Assembly (NCBI GenBank): GCA_001931875.2
Contig: MSJH02000795.1
Coordinates: forward strand, 123,478 to 187,477
Source: Byssochlamys sp. IMV 00236
Taxonomy: Eukaryota > Ascomycota > Eurotiomycetes > Eurotiales > Thermoascaceae
Direction of reading: 5' to 3'
DNA length: 64,000 nucleotides
Below are positions 50,466 through 63,220 of this stretch, piece after piece. The notes below the pieces were generated by a model. The model was given only the letters and a program-made list of their open reading frames with translations, was not told the origin of the DNA and searched no databases. The position numbers were made by a program, and so were the translations under genes. Positions within the stretch are counted from its first letter, which is position 1; each line of letters begins with the position of its first letter.

Positions 50466-50897
50466 TATAAGAAATAAGGGTTCCTAGAGATTATTAATAA
50501 ATTACTCTGCCAGCAATTATAATAAGAGAGATAATAGCTTTATATATTTAGCTTAAAGAAGAGTCTATTAATAAGATAAAGGGTTAATTATTATAATAAA
50601 GGGTCTAATTAATATAGAGAAGGGTTTATGCTAAAGAGTTCTAATAGTAAAGAGTCTATATAAATAAGGAAATAATAGGGTATATATTATATTAGAATAA
50701 ATTATTAACTTTTAGTAAGATAATAATCTAAAGCCTATTTATATTTTAAATCTTAAATACTTCTTAGCTTTATCTTATATAAATCTTAAAAGCAGAGAGA
50801 GCGAGATTTAATTAATTATTTTAGTATTATATTTAGATTTAGGGCTTTATTATAGTCTTATAAGCTTATATTTTAGCAGGAAGCTAAGAGTATAATA
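50466..50897 (-). repeat. A3 3' LTR (left)
   Basis: This 432 bp copy begins tataagaaataagggttcc and ends gagtataata on the plus strand. It is the reverse complement of the A1 LTR. Confidence 0.92.
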
Positions 50898-51699
50898 ATA
50901 TCTCCTTTTTTTTAAAGGCTTATCCTTAAGCTATTATAAAGTTATTATATTAAATATAAAATATAGCTTTATAAAGGTTTATAATATAATAAATAAAGAA
51001 GCTTCTTACTGCCTTTATAATAAAAGGTTAAAAAGTTATATAAGCTAGAAGTATTATTTATATAATATTATAAAATTAGAATTTTAACCCCTAATAACTA
51101 TCTTCCTATTTTTTATTATATATAGCTTCTAGTCCTAAATATATTTAAATAAAGATTTAGATATATTTTTAAAGTTATAATAGTACTAATAGTATAATAG
51201 TTTATTAAATTTAAGAATCTAGTTATTTTTTTATTAATTTTTAGAGCTTCTTACTTTAAAGATAAGTTATTTTAATTAATTATATTAATATAAACTAATT
51301 TAATTTAAATAATGCCGCCCTAAATTTATTTTATATCTAAGTAATATAAGAAGATTCTTTAAGTAAGTATTTTAGTATAAAATTTTATATATTATATACT
51401 AATTTTTATAGTGTTAATAGCTTAAAGATATTATCTCCCTCTTTAAGAAGTTATTCCCTCCTCCTATTTTTAAGATAAAGGATATAGCTATTATTATTAT
51501 AATATAGCTAAATTTAGTTACTATTATAATATTAGAAAATAATCTCTTAATTATTATTAAAATATTAAGGACTTTAACTGCTATTATAATATTAGAGAAA
51601 TTATCTCTTTAAATAAATATTACCTCTTTTACAGCTATTAATAGGTTAATATCTTTATTTATTTTAGGTTTTATAAAGGATTTATTAGCTAAGATAAAT

Positions 51700-52680
51700 A
51701 TTGCGCTAGAATTAAGATATAAAAGGTTTATATCTTTATTAAATTAGCTTTTTTTTATAGTTTTAGCTATTATATAGATAAGTTTATTTAATTTAATAAT
51801 AGTGCTAAAAAGCCTACTAAAAAAAAAGAGGACTTATTTTATTATTAGGCTAGCTATTATAATTAAGCTAAGAATAACTCTTATTTATACTATAAAAAGG
51901 CCCTAGAGATAAAGTATAGGATATAAGAAGGTTATTAATATAGAGACTTAGATTAAACTAATTATTATTAAGATATTAATTAAGATTATTATTATTATTA
52001 TTATTAATATAATAATAAAAAATAGCTTTATTATTTTTTAGTTAAGTAAGAAATTTCCTTTAATATCTTAAAAGATATATCTTTATTATTTAAAGGGGCT
52101 AATTAAGAATCTAATACTTTAGTATATTTATATTAATATTAATATTAAATGCGACTACTATAGTTATAAATATAAGCCTTATATTTTAGTTTTATTAGTT
52201 TATAAGGATAAGCTTATTTATTTATAGAGCCTTAGCTAAGAGGCCTATTTTTTAGATAATTATAAGTCTTTTAAGGAAGCTTATAGTAAGTATAAATCTT
52301 TTATAGAGATATACTTATATAAAGCGCCTATTAAAGCAGATATAGATAAGCTTATATTTACTATCCTATTAACCCTATCTTTATATAAATAATCTATAAT
52401 ATAGCTCTAGTAGAAGTTATTTAAATTGCTTTATTTAATAATATTAAATCTATAGTATATATAAGAAATTATATATATTATTTATAATATTCCTTCTTTC
52501 TCTAATAAAGAGAATAAATCTATACTAATAAGGTTTTATAATAGTAAAATAAATAAGTAGGGGGAATTAATCTTAGGCCTATATTTTTAGTTTTTACTAG
52601 GGGTAGCCTAATTAAAATAAATTTATTTCTAGATAGACTAGCTTTTTATATCTTTATTAAAACTCTTAAACCTCTATAGA
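51700..52680 (+). pseudogene. A3 antisense open-frame remnant (opposite to its pol)
   Basis: This is the clearest copy of the family A antisense frame, read on the plus strand while A3 pol is on the minus strand. The frame can be followed for about 300 codons with only TAA and TAG stops. It includes LYYLKGLIKNLIL, CDYYSYKYKPYILVLLVYK, FLDNYKSFKEAYSKYKSF and LYKAPIKADIDKLIF. The CDYYSYKYKPY stretch may be a decayed Cys-rich site, since TGC and TGT codons are turned into TAC and TAT by RIP. The product is unknown. Confidence 0.45.
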
Positions 52681-52789
52681 TAAATAAATAGAGAAAGAGT
52701 AATATAAATTTAATAATAAAATAATTAAATAAAACCTATAAATCTAGTAAAAAAAAAAGGGAAATCTTATTAATTCTATTAATTTTTTT

Positions 52790-55700
52790 TTTAGAGCTTT
52801 TTAGAGCCCTTTTTAGAGAGGTCTTATTAATAGCTTATATTATTACCTTAAATTCAGCTAATATATCTTAAGTATATTTAAGATCTTCTTTAGGCTGCTA
52901 TAAATTTTTATAATTTAAATAGCCCTTCTATTTAATTAAATATTGCTTTTTTTTTATATTATTTATTTATCTAGAATAGTTTTAATCTCCTATTTTAATT
53001 TATTATCTATTAAGATTAAGTCTAGATATTTAGGTTTAGCCCCTAGTTTCTAATAATAGGGCTCTAATAAGAAGATATAGAAGACTAAATATATTCTGCC
53101 TAGGCTTTTTAAGAGCTTAAGCTAATAGGCTTAAGTTTTAATTCTTTTTATAATTTTATAAGGTCCTAAATATTTTATATTTAGTTTTTTAATTAGTTAA
53201 TTTATCTTTAAGTTTTTTATTAAAAGGCAGACTTAGTCTCTTATTATATAGGATTTAGGTTTATACTTTTTATTATAATGCTTTTATTATATAATAATAG
53301 CCTTTTAAAGAGATTCTTCTAATTAAGTATATATTTTAATAAGTTTTTTTAATTAATTATTAATTGCTAATATATTTATTTATTTCCTAGAGTTATATTT
53401 ATTTTAATTCTTAAGATTAAATCTATAAATAATACAGAAGGGAGTTATACCTATAAAGGTATAGATTAAATTATTATATATAAACTCTACTATAATTAAT
53501 AAGAATACCTAATTATTTTATTTATAGTTTAAGTAGACCTAGAAGTAATATTTTAGTATTTAATTCTACCTTTTAGTCTGGCTATTAGTTTAGAGGTAGA
53601 ATATAGTACTTAGAAGTCTAATAATTTAAATATAATAGTAAAGTTCTATTTAGTATTTATTAGTAAATAGCGCCTCTTTATCTAATATAATTAATTATAG
53701 AAATTTAAAGCAGTTATAAATATAATCTATAATAAGATTAGCTATTTTATCTACCTTTAATATTTTATAAGTAGGGATATAGAGCGCTATCTTTAAATAG
53801 CAGTCTATAATTATTAATATTAAATTATAAATAACTTCTTATTTCTTTAATAGCGGTAATCTTATTATAAAATTTATTAAAATATTTTACTATAGTTATA
53901 CTAAGATTAGTAGAGACTTTAGCTCTTTATATAGCTTATATTATAGAGTTTAATTTCTCTGGCAGATATTATATATAGATATATACTCTTATATATCCTA
54001 TGCTATTTTAAGCTAATTAAATCTTTTTAAAGCAGTTTTTTAGTCTTTTTAATATTTTAATACTCTATATAAAGGTTATTATAATATATTTAAAGGAGCT
54101 TTTATTTTATAGCAGGTATATTTAATATAAATATAATATTACTCTTCTATAATAGTCTTTTATTATCTATTCTTTATATTATTTTTAAGCTATTTCTAAG
54201 AGTATATACTTTTAGTTCCCTAGTTTTCTCTAAGATAAAGATATCTTTTGCTTAAAGCTGCTTTAATATAAAGAATAAGCTAGGAGTTATAGTATTCTAA
54301 ATAGACTCTTCTCTAATTACTCTAATAATTAATATTCTTTATATTAAGTATTTTAAACTATCTATACTACCTATTTTAATAAATTTATACTTTAAACTGC
54401 CTTTCTATATATACTTATCTTAAGCTTTATATCGGAGCTTTTTCTAGAGGGTTAGAAGTAATCTTATTTAAGATTTAGATTTAAATAGTTTAAAATCTGC
54501 CCTTTTAAATAGGGTATTTATAATATTAAGCTATTCTAGTTTATATTTAATTTAAAAATTATATATTGCTAATAATTCTGCTTATTAAGCTTACCTATTA
54601 TTTAATATCTTTATAGTAAAGAAATAGTATAAGTTTATATAGTTACTCTATACTTATATAGAGTATTTATTATCTTTTAAATAATAATACTAATATTTAA
54701 AAATATTAATAATAGCTAGAAGTTCTTAGTTATAGACCTTATAATATGCCTCTATTTTAATAAACTTCTAGATATAATATACTATAAAGTGCTAGTTCTT
54801 AAATACAATTTATTAATCTATTTAAATTCTAGTTCTTAAACCTATTTCTAACCTAGCGCCTAAAGCTATCTTATTATTATCTTTCTAAAAGAGTATAATA
54901 ATAAGAGTAAATTTTAAGGTATTAATTACTAGTATTATTAGCTTTTTTAAATTAAAATACCTTAGCACTAATAGAGTTATAAAAGCTAATTTTAATTTAT
55001 TAAATACCTTTATAACTTTTTTAATCTAAGTAAATATTCTAGTCTTTTTCTTTTAAATACTTTTTTTTAATAAATTAATTAAAAGAGCTATTTTTATAGA
55101 ATAGTTATAGATAAATCTTTTAAAAAATCTAATAAATCTTAAAAAAATCTAAATTTTTTTAAAAAATTTAGGCTTTAGCTAATTTTTAATAATTTTTATT
55201 TTACTAAAATCTATCTCTACTCTATTTTTTTTTATAAAGAAACTAAGGAATTTAACCCTTTTTTTATAAAATTTATATTTAGATAACTTTATATATAATT
55301 TATATTCTTATAGTCTCTCTAAGACTTATACTATATATCTCTTATACTCCTTAATAGAGTTAGAGAAAATTAAGATATTATTTAAATATATAATATAATA
55401 GATATCTAATAACCCCTATAATATTTAATTAATATAGGCTTAAAAAATAACAAGAATATTATATAGGCTAAATAATATAATTAAATATTTAAAATACCTA
55501 TAATAAGTTTAGAAGATTATTTTTTATTTATTTTTATAGCAGATTTTAATTTAATAATAAATATCCCTAAGATTAAGCTTAATAAAGATCTTAAAGCTAA
55601 TTAATTAATTAAATATTTTATTTATTTTAAATAAAAGATATTTATTTTTTATAGTAATATTATTTAAGGCTTAATAGTTAATATAAAGCCTTAGTATATT

Positions 55701-57430
55701 ATCTGTCTTAAGAATAAATAAAATAGATATCTTTATAGAACTTATTAATAATTATATTTATCCTTTTTATTATATATCTTTAAGATATTTATATAAAATA
55801 TTAAGTTTTTTAATAAAGAGGTTATAAAATCTCCCTTATAAAGATACTATATTATCTAAGAGTTTAATCTTATATTTATTTATCTTAGCAGGTAATATAT
55901 TTACTCTTTTTTTTAAAAAGATCTCTATATATTTTTTATATTTTAAAGATAAATTCTTTAAAATAATAGGGTTAATTTAATCCCTATAAAATATATAAAT
56001 TATCTTTCTTCTTACTATCTTAAAGAATTATTAAATATTTTTAATCTTTACTTATAGTTATTATAGAATATAATATCTCTAAATTATTAATTCTTAATCT
56101 ATAATAAGATTAACAGCTTATAACTATAGTTTCCTAAAAATAATAAATAATTTAAATATTAAGATAATATAAAAGTATATATTTACCTTCTTTATAGTTT
56201 TTTTAAAGTTAATAATATAAATCTCTACTTTAAAGAATTTATATTTTTAAATCTTATATTTATTAATAGATTTAAAGTTTATATATTGCTAAAAATCTAG
56301 GAGAATTTTATATTATATAATTATATCTAAGCTAATATAATATTAAGCTGAACTTAAATTAATAAAAGCCTTATTTTTAAATATATTATTAGGTAAATAA
56401 AATTATATTAAAGTATATAAAGACTCTTTATTTATTTTAAACCCTTTATTATAAAGGGCTATAATAGTCTTAAACTTTCCTCTTTTAAAAAAATCTTTCT
56501 TTTTTAGATATAATTTAAATTCTTATATATAATCTTTTTTACTATAGTTAAAGTAATAGCTTTCTTTTTTAAACTAGTCTTATTTTATTAATAATTTAAA
56601 TTTTTTTTTCTAGGGTTTATTTATTCCCTTATACTAATTATTAGTCTCTTTTTTTTTATTTTAAGATAGAGTCTTTTAATATACTCTATATTAATTTACT
56701 TATATTTAGTATAATAAGAAGATTTAAAAGTTTATTTTTTTTTAATTTATTTCCTAATTAATAGCTAAAGATACTAATTAATTAAAGTTAATTAGGAGAT
56801 TTTAATAGTTTAATAAGCCTGTCTAAACTTTAAGTTGCAGTTTTATATAAAAAATATAAAACTAAATAATCTTATTATTATTAAATCCTTTATCCTAGTT
56901 TAACTCTATATAAGTTTATTTAAAATAGTATAAAAAAGCTCTAATAGTTTAGTTTAAATATTAAATTAGGGTATAAAAGTAATTTATTATATTTTATCCT
57001 TAATAATATAGATTATTAAATAAGTTTAATAACTAATTTTTAAATCTATTCTAGATTAGCATTTAAAAGTTAAGATCTTCTTATTAATAAATTTAAAATT
57101 AAGCTAGTTTCTTATTTAATAAGGCTATAATATAAATAACTTTCTTATTTTCTATCTTAAATAATAAAGTATTATAGGCTAAATATTTATCTATATATTA
57201 ATATTATTAATAATAGGTATTAAGTATAATAGCTCTATACCTCTATAATTTAAACAGTTTAAGCTTTAATTATTTATTAATATAAATAGCAGTAAAGAGC
57301 TATAAGAGATCTCTTTTTATTAATAGATTATTTTCTATTTAAGGTTAATTCTTCTCTAAGCCTATTAAAATATTTCTTAAAGTTTATAAGTTAGCTTTAA
57401 TAATTAATTATTATATATTAAGTTTAATAA
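52790..57430 (-). pseudogene. A3 gag-pol remnant
   Basis: This is collinear with the A1 and A2 polyproteins on the opposite strand: zinc-knuckle remnant near 56545-56570, reverse transcriptase at about 55100-55960, RNase H, integrase at about 53420-54190 and chromodomain at about 52800-53010. Stops are TAA or TAG. It is non-functional. Confidence 0.78.
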
Positions 57431-57542
57431 TCTCTAAACCCTTTAGAGTATATACTATAGGCTAAGAGCTAAGACTCTTATCTTCTAAGTTATAGGGTAT
57501 ATTAGTATAGCTACTTATATTATTAAGTTAAGTAATCTAAAT

Positions 57543-57974
57543 TATAAGAAATAGGGGTTTTTAAAGATTATTAATAAATTACTCTACTAATAATTATAAT
57601 AAAAGAGATAATAGCTTTATATACTTAATTTAAAGAAGAGTCTACTAATAAGATAAAGGGTTAACTATTATAATAAAAGGTCTAATTAATATAAAAAAAG
57701 GTCTATACTAAAGGGTTCTAATAATAAAGAGTTTATATAAATAAGGAAATAATAGAATATATATTATATTAAAATAAATTACTAGCTTTTAGTAAGATAA
57801 TAATTTAGAGCCTATTTATATTTTAAATCTTAAGCACTTCTTAGCTTTATCTTATATAAATCCTAAAAGCAGGGAGAGTAAGGTTTAACTAATTACCTTA
57901 GTATTATATTTAGATTTAGGGCTTTACTGCAGTTTTATAAGCTTATACCTTAGCGAGGAGCTAGGAGTATAATA
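57543..57974 (-). repeat. A3 5' LTR (right)
   Basis: This 432 bp partner of 50466-50897 is followed by gtagt, the right target duplication. Confidence 0.92.
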
Positions 57975-58208
57975 GTAGTAATCTAAGAGTAAAGCTATAA
58001 GATAGCTGTTTAGAGCTAGTATATATACGCCTATTAATAAAAGCCTTACCGAGAGACTAAATGTAAAGGATTAACTAGATAAGTAAATATCTTTAATGTT
58101 AATATCTATATCTCTTTAATACCGATATCTCTTTAACGCCTTTATCTTATTAACTAGACTTAACCGAATTAAATCCTTATTAAAGATAATATCTAATAAT
58201 ATAGATAT

Positions 58209-59720
58209 AGATGCAGAAAGTATATAGAAGTTAAAAGATAATAACTCCCTAATTAATAAAAGGCTATCTTTTAACCTAATAGATAAATTTTCAGATAAGA
58301 TAAAGAAGAAAGTAAGATAAGTAGTTAGAGAACTAGATAATATTATAATTCCTAATAACTTATTAAAAATATTTACTTTATTTATTATATATTATATCTA
58401 TATAAATAGCTAATAAAAGCTATAATAGATTAATTATATAATAATTTAAAAAGGTATAGAGATAATTAGAAACAGCAGGTAGATCCTGCAGATATATTTA
58501 ACTAAACTAATACCTTTAAAAAAACTAAAGTCCTAATATAGGGTTCGTGTTAGCTATATTCTTAAAGACTATCTAGTAAGCTTAGAGAAACTAAAGAATT
58601 AGTATAAGAGAAAGAATACCGCTATTTAAAGAGGAATTATAATTTTATTAAAATCTAAGATATTAACCTACTAGAAGATAAGTAGTAATATATATCTCTA
58701 AGTTATAAGAGGCGCCTTAAAGCTATATATATATTAGTTTATAGACAGATAAAGGCAAATAGTACTATTAGCTAATATAGTAGAAGAATTAAATATAATA
58801 AATATTATAGTAAAACTAGTATTAGTAAATAATAATAAAGAGCTCTAATAAGTAACTATATATAACTTAAAAATATAGACTTATACTATTAAAATAAGAC
58901 TATATATAGCGGCAGGGGGTAGAAATAAAGAGGAAAATAAACTAAACTTCGCTATACTAGATATTAAAGCATTAAATATATTAGCTTTTACTAAAGTAAT
59001 ATCTAGGAGATTAAATAATCTCTTTAATTACTAATAATTACTGCTAGCTTATAATATTATAAATTATACTAATAATCTAATTATACTTAAGGAAAGAAAT
59101 ATATTAGACTAAAGTAATAATAGAAATATTATAATAGAAAATACTAATAATAGAGACTAAAGAATTATAATAAATTAGACTAATAATAAAGATTAAGAAA
59201 TTGCGGAATAAAGTAATAATAAAAACTAAGGATTTATAATAGAACTAGGCAATAATAGAAATAATTAAGACTAATAAGTTTCCTATATATAGAGCCGAGA
59301 TAATAGCTCTCTAAATATATTAAACAATAATTCGCTAATAATAGTAGAAGATAATAATAGAGTTAATAATATAGAGATAAAGTTAGAATAACTTATCTAT
59401 AAGACTCTAATTATTAACTTAATATTAAAATAAGAGACTATATTAATAGATATAAATATCGATTCTAAATAAATAATAAAGATTAAACTAGATATTATAA
59501 TACTAGTAATTAACCTTACTAATAATAAATCTATAAAGAGAGAAGCTATATATAATCTAACTATCTTATAGAATAAAAACCGCAGAAAAGTTATTAAACT
59601 AGAAGAACTAAATATTTCTAAAGCTATCTCCCTACTTAAGAACTTAACTAAGAAGAAAGACTAAAGTAACTAGATAATTAGCGAAGAAGAAGTAGCTTAA
59701 TATTTATAAGGTATTTTTTT
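58209..59720 (+). pseudogene. Unassigned frame between pol and 3' LTR of element C
   Basis: From about 58209 a plus-strand frame runs about 500 codons with TAA or TAG as its stops, so it is probably a decayed coding sequence. Landmarks are NNSLINKRLSFNLIDKFSDK, RELDNIIIPNNLLKIFTLF and NKEENKLNFAILDIKALNIL. An Asn-rich stretch at about 59100-59290 has repeated NNR/NNK motifs. Many Asn codons may once have been Asp, because TGAT becomes TAAT under RIP. It lies downstream of A3, in the same orientation as C pol and before the purine tract and 3' LTR, so it belongs to C. I do not recognise the product; an extra gag-like or accessory protein is possible. Confidence 0.5.
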
Positions 59721-59975
59721 TATAAAATTTTTTTAAATAGTATTACTAGAGATAGTTTTACTTACTTCTCTTATTATATTCTTGCAACTGCATTTAATAA
59801 TATTTATCTTATATACTGCCTTAATTTAAAATTTAGACTACTATAGTATTTTACAGGGACCTATAGCGTAATATAATATTTAAAGGCATATTATAGTATT
59901 TAGTAGTATACTATAATTTTTAATTTAACTTCTAAGACCCTGCGCGGATTTAAGTCTCTTAAGAGAGAGGGCGAA

Positions 59976-60107
59976 TATTATAGATAATAACCCCTAGATA
60001 CAGAGTTATATAACCTGCCGGTTATATAATTACCTAGTATACTTAGGCTTTTTAAATTCTAGGATCTTTTCTAATCCTTAATAAGAATACCTTTAATCTT
60101 AATATTA
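59976..60107 (+). repeat. Element C 3' LTR
   Basis: This 132 bp partner of 37143-37274 is preceded by a purine tract at 59961-59974 and followed directly by agcct. Confidence 0.82.
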
Positions 60108-60112
60108 AGCCT

Positions 60113-62903
60113 ATTTTATATAGCTTTTACAGGATAATATAGATATATTAAATATATTTAGAATAAGTTATATTATATATTAAGATATTATTAAGATATA
60201 CGGTATAAAAGATATTAAGGTAATTTTATAGGGTATTATTAATAAACTATTAAAATATTACTAGTATTTCTATTAAGCTAAATAATATTACTAGTAATTT
60301 AAATAGGCTAAATTAAGTATAGAAGGCAGTTAAGTATTCTTATCCTTTCTTAATATAGAGGTTATTAAATATAAAAATAATATTAATCTTTATAAAATAC
60401 TTTATTCCTTTTAAATTATTTAGGGTTTTCTTAATTAAAGATAAGGAGTATTAGTTTTTAATAGTTATTATATTTAGGGCTTAGTAATCTATATAAATCT
60501 ATATTCCTCTACTAGGCTTCTTAATAAATAGAATTAAAGATATAGCAGGTAATAAGCTTAAGTAAATAAATCTTTTTCTTAGATTTTTTTTAATTTATTC
60601 CTTTAAAACCTTTAATTTATCCTAAGATATAATATATAAAGATTTAAAAGAGAATAACTTCTCCTTTAATAGCTTAATATTATAGTTATAAAAATAGTAT
60701 AGTAATAGGCGCTTAGCCTTCTTAGGAAAAAAGATATTAGTATAATTCTTAAACTCCTTAAGCAATAGGTAAGTAAAGTCTTCTTCTTAAATTTATTTAA
60801 TTCTTAAAGCAATATCTAGGTCCTTTAAGATAATTATAAATATTTAAATATTTTTTTAAGTATAGGCAAAATAAGCGGCTAGAGAAATAAAGGCTATATT
60901 TCTCTCTTCTAGTCTTCTAGGTTTTAGAGGTAAGTATTAGGGCAAAGCTTTTAAAAGAATATTATATAAGGCAGGTATTTTAATTAGCTTTAAGAGTATA
61001 TTATAATTCTTTTAATAATAATTATTATTAAAGATAATATTATAGGCAGCAAATTATAAGTATAGATTATAGTGCTTTAATTAGGGGAATCCTAAGATAA
61101 TAAGGTAATGCGCTAGTTAAACAATATAAAATTTAGCATCTTTTTTAAAATAATCCTTAATTCTTATATTTATCTAGATATAATATATAATCTTCTTATT
61201 CTCTAGTTCTCTTCTATTAAATATATATAGAGTAATTAAGCTTTTTAGGGGGATAAGCTCTAATTTTTAATCTTTAGCTTATTCTTAATTTATAAATCCT
61301 TATCCTTTAGCTCTAATATTAAATAAGGTATAAATTAATAAGTAAATCTTCTTCTTCTTCTTTTCTAATATTATAAATAATATTATTAATTTTAATTATT
61401 ATAAATATTTTTTAAGGTTAATTTTATAAATAGCGGCGGCGGAAATTTAAATAATATATAATTCTTAAGCTTAACTGCGATTTACTTTAGGCTTATTCCT
61501 TTTATTAAAGACTAGCTAGGGGATAGATTATATAAGTCTAAGAACTAGATTACCTAAAGAGTCTAGGGATAAGGTTTATATATAGCTATAATTTAAATCT
61601 TCTAGTAATTATCTAGGTGTAAATAATCTTTAATATAATATTTTAAAGAGCTATATTAAAAATAGGCGCTAGTCTTATAATATAATAAGCTATATTTTCT
61701 TTTACTTAAGCATTTAAAAATATTTAAGTCTATTAAGTTATATAGTTATATTAAGGCTAGTTTACTTTTTTATATAAGGCTTTTTTAGAATTAGCTATTA
61801 TATCTTATAGCTAGGGCGAGATTTAAAATAAGTAAAGGGGATTAAATATATTAAGTAAGTTTTAAAATAGCAATATAAGTCTTTATAATAAGGGGCTAGT
61901 TTATAATATATTAATAATAATAATTCTTAAGGTCTTATAAGAATTTAGTAAACTAATAATATTTATAACTTAGGGGCTAGCTATATAATAATATTTCTTA
62001 AAATTTTTAGCTAATAGCTTACTCTAATAGGATAAATAATATACTCTTAAATATTTCTCCTTCTAGCGCTAGGCGCTAGAACTTAATAAAAAAATTCTAA
62101 ATTCTTTATTAATTTAATAGAGGTTAAATAATTTATTATATATATTATTTATATAATTAAGATTATTAAATATATACTCTAAAATATTTAAAATCTTTTA
62201 GTAATTGCTAAGAATATAGGTCTTATCTTTAATATATAATAATACTTAGGTATAAGGCGTATCCTTTAAGTAATTAATTATATAGGCTATATAGCTCTAG
62301 GGGGTTAAGAATTAATCTTAATTAATTATTATCTTTCTCTAGATTTAAGCTATAAAGTGCTAAAGGTCCTTTTAATTGCCTTTAAACTTATTAAAATTAA
62401 GAAGTCTCTTTAAAAATCTAGGAATAGAGGAAAGTATAATAGTAAATATTTTAGATATTTTTATTAAAGCAGCTGTAGGCCTCTTAATACTAAGCTTAAA
62501 TTTAGATATAAATAAAGGTATATTTATAATAGGTATAATTATATAGTAGGCTTAATCTCTTTTAAAAATAGCTTAAATATACTATTATTCTTTTTCTTAA
62601 AGCTAAGTCTTCTAATATTATTAAATAGCCTTAAGTTTAATAATTTCTTATTTAAGTCTCTATTAAATAATAGCAAATTCTTATTAAAGCTCTTAAAAAT
62701 ATATCTTAGCCTAATAATTTATTTTATTTACAGTAGTCTTAGCTTTATTAATATATTTATATACTAGATAATAGTAATTATACTATTTTAGCCTATAGCT
62801 AATAGTAATATACTTAATAAACTCTCCTAGAATTATTAGTAAGAATAGGAGAATTAGGGTAAGTATTATTAATAGTATTAACTCCTAGGCAGGAGCTATA
62901 TAA
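60113..62903 (-). pseudogene. Element D gag and N-terminal pol remnant
   Basis: On the minus strand, downstream of the right (5') LTR, this piece should hold gag, protease and the first part of reverse transcriptase. The clearest landmark is IDYRALNTITIKN at about 60455-60500, with YPLPLIKETLNNLKG (a stop read through before it). FEYLVILFGLYNALAIFQ and a YLNN catalytic loop (about 60170-60180) follow. The frame then reaches the C insertion and continues at 37142. The gag part (about 61000-62850) is not recognisable in detail. Confidence 0.7.
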
Positions 62904-63203
62904 TATTAAGGTATAGACTTAGGAAGCAGATTAGAATAAATAAAATAAGGTAGTTAATATTAGGACTAGCTATAGAATCTTTATTTAGCTAATTTAAACT
63001 AAAATAGGCTATTGCAGGCAGGCTTAATAAATAAGATATAGCTTAAAAAATTTAAATTTAGATTAAGCTATGCGCTGAAGATATTTTTATAAAATTATAT
63101 AACTCCTTATATAATCTAGAAAAGTATAGACCTTACTTTTCTAGATTAAGTAAGCATTAGCTAGTAAGTTAATTATTCTATTCTTTATGCTAGTACTATA
63201 ATA
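62904..63203 (-). repeat. Element D 5' LTR (right)
   Basis: This 300 bp partner of 19157-19456 is followed by gctat at 63204-63208. It is slightly less decayed than the left copy at some sites (for example attgcaggcaggctt against attacaggcaagctt). Confidence 0.85.
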
Positions 63204-63220
63204 GCTATAATAATTATTAA

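Larger units (their letters stand above)
50466..57974 (-). mobile_element. Element A3: full-length family A retrotransposon, inverted
   Basis: Two 432 bp LTRs (50466-50897 and 57543-57974) match the A1 and A2 LTRs in reverse complement. The target duplication is gtagc on the left (50461-50465) and gtagt on the right (57975-57979). The element reads on the minus strand, collinear with A1 and A2. The purine tract appears as its complement (tctcctttttttt) at about 50901-50913, just inside the left LTR. The reverse-transcriptase loop lies at about 55375-55400. It interrupts element C between pol and its 3' frame. Confidence 0.92.
37143..60107 (+). mobile_element. Element C: Ty3/Gypsy retrotransposon split by B and A3
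   Basis: Two 132 bp repeats (37143-37274 and 59976-60107) share their sequence, including acctgccggtta, and bound the element. agcct lies at 37136-37140, two bases before the left LTR, and at 60108-60112 immediately after the right LTR. A purine tract (aagagagagggcga) precedes the right LTR, so C reads on the plus strand. Its body lies in 37275-39037, 46546-50465 and 57980-59975, about 7.7 kb. It encodes gag with a 15-bp tandem repeat, a full pol with chromodomain, and an extra frame before the 3' LTR. It is inserted inside the reverse transcriptase of D, and removing it restores that frame. It was entered later by B and A3. Confidence 0.85.
19157..63203 (-). mobile_element. Element D: Ty3/Gypsy retrotransposon split by nested insertions
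   Basis: Two 300 bp LTRs (19157-19456 and 62904-63203) in the same orientation and flanked by gctat define the ends. Element D is read on the minus strand: its 5' LTR is on the right and its 3' LTR on the left, preceded by a purine tract (aagaagagaaat) as expected. Its body survives in four pieces: 60113-62903, 35337-37142, 27624-27824 and 19457-20095, together about 5.4 kb, which gives a normal 6 kb element. The pieces read as gag, reverse transcriptase, RNase H, integrase region and a terminal chromodomain. Elements A1, A2 and C interrupt it. It is heavily RIP-mutated and cannot be active. Confidence 0.8.

Noticed and set aside
58209..59720. Envelope gene making element C a retrovirus-like element
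   Set aside because: The position fits, but no signal peptide, cleavage site or membrane anchor is visible in the decayed frame.
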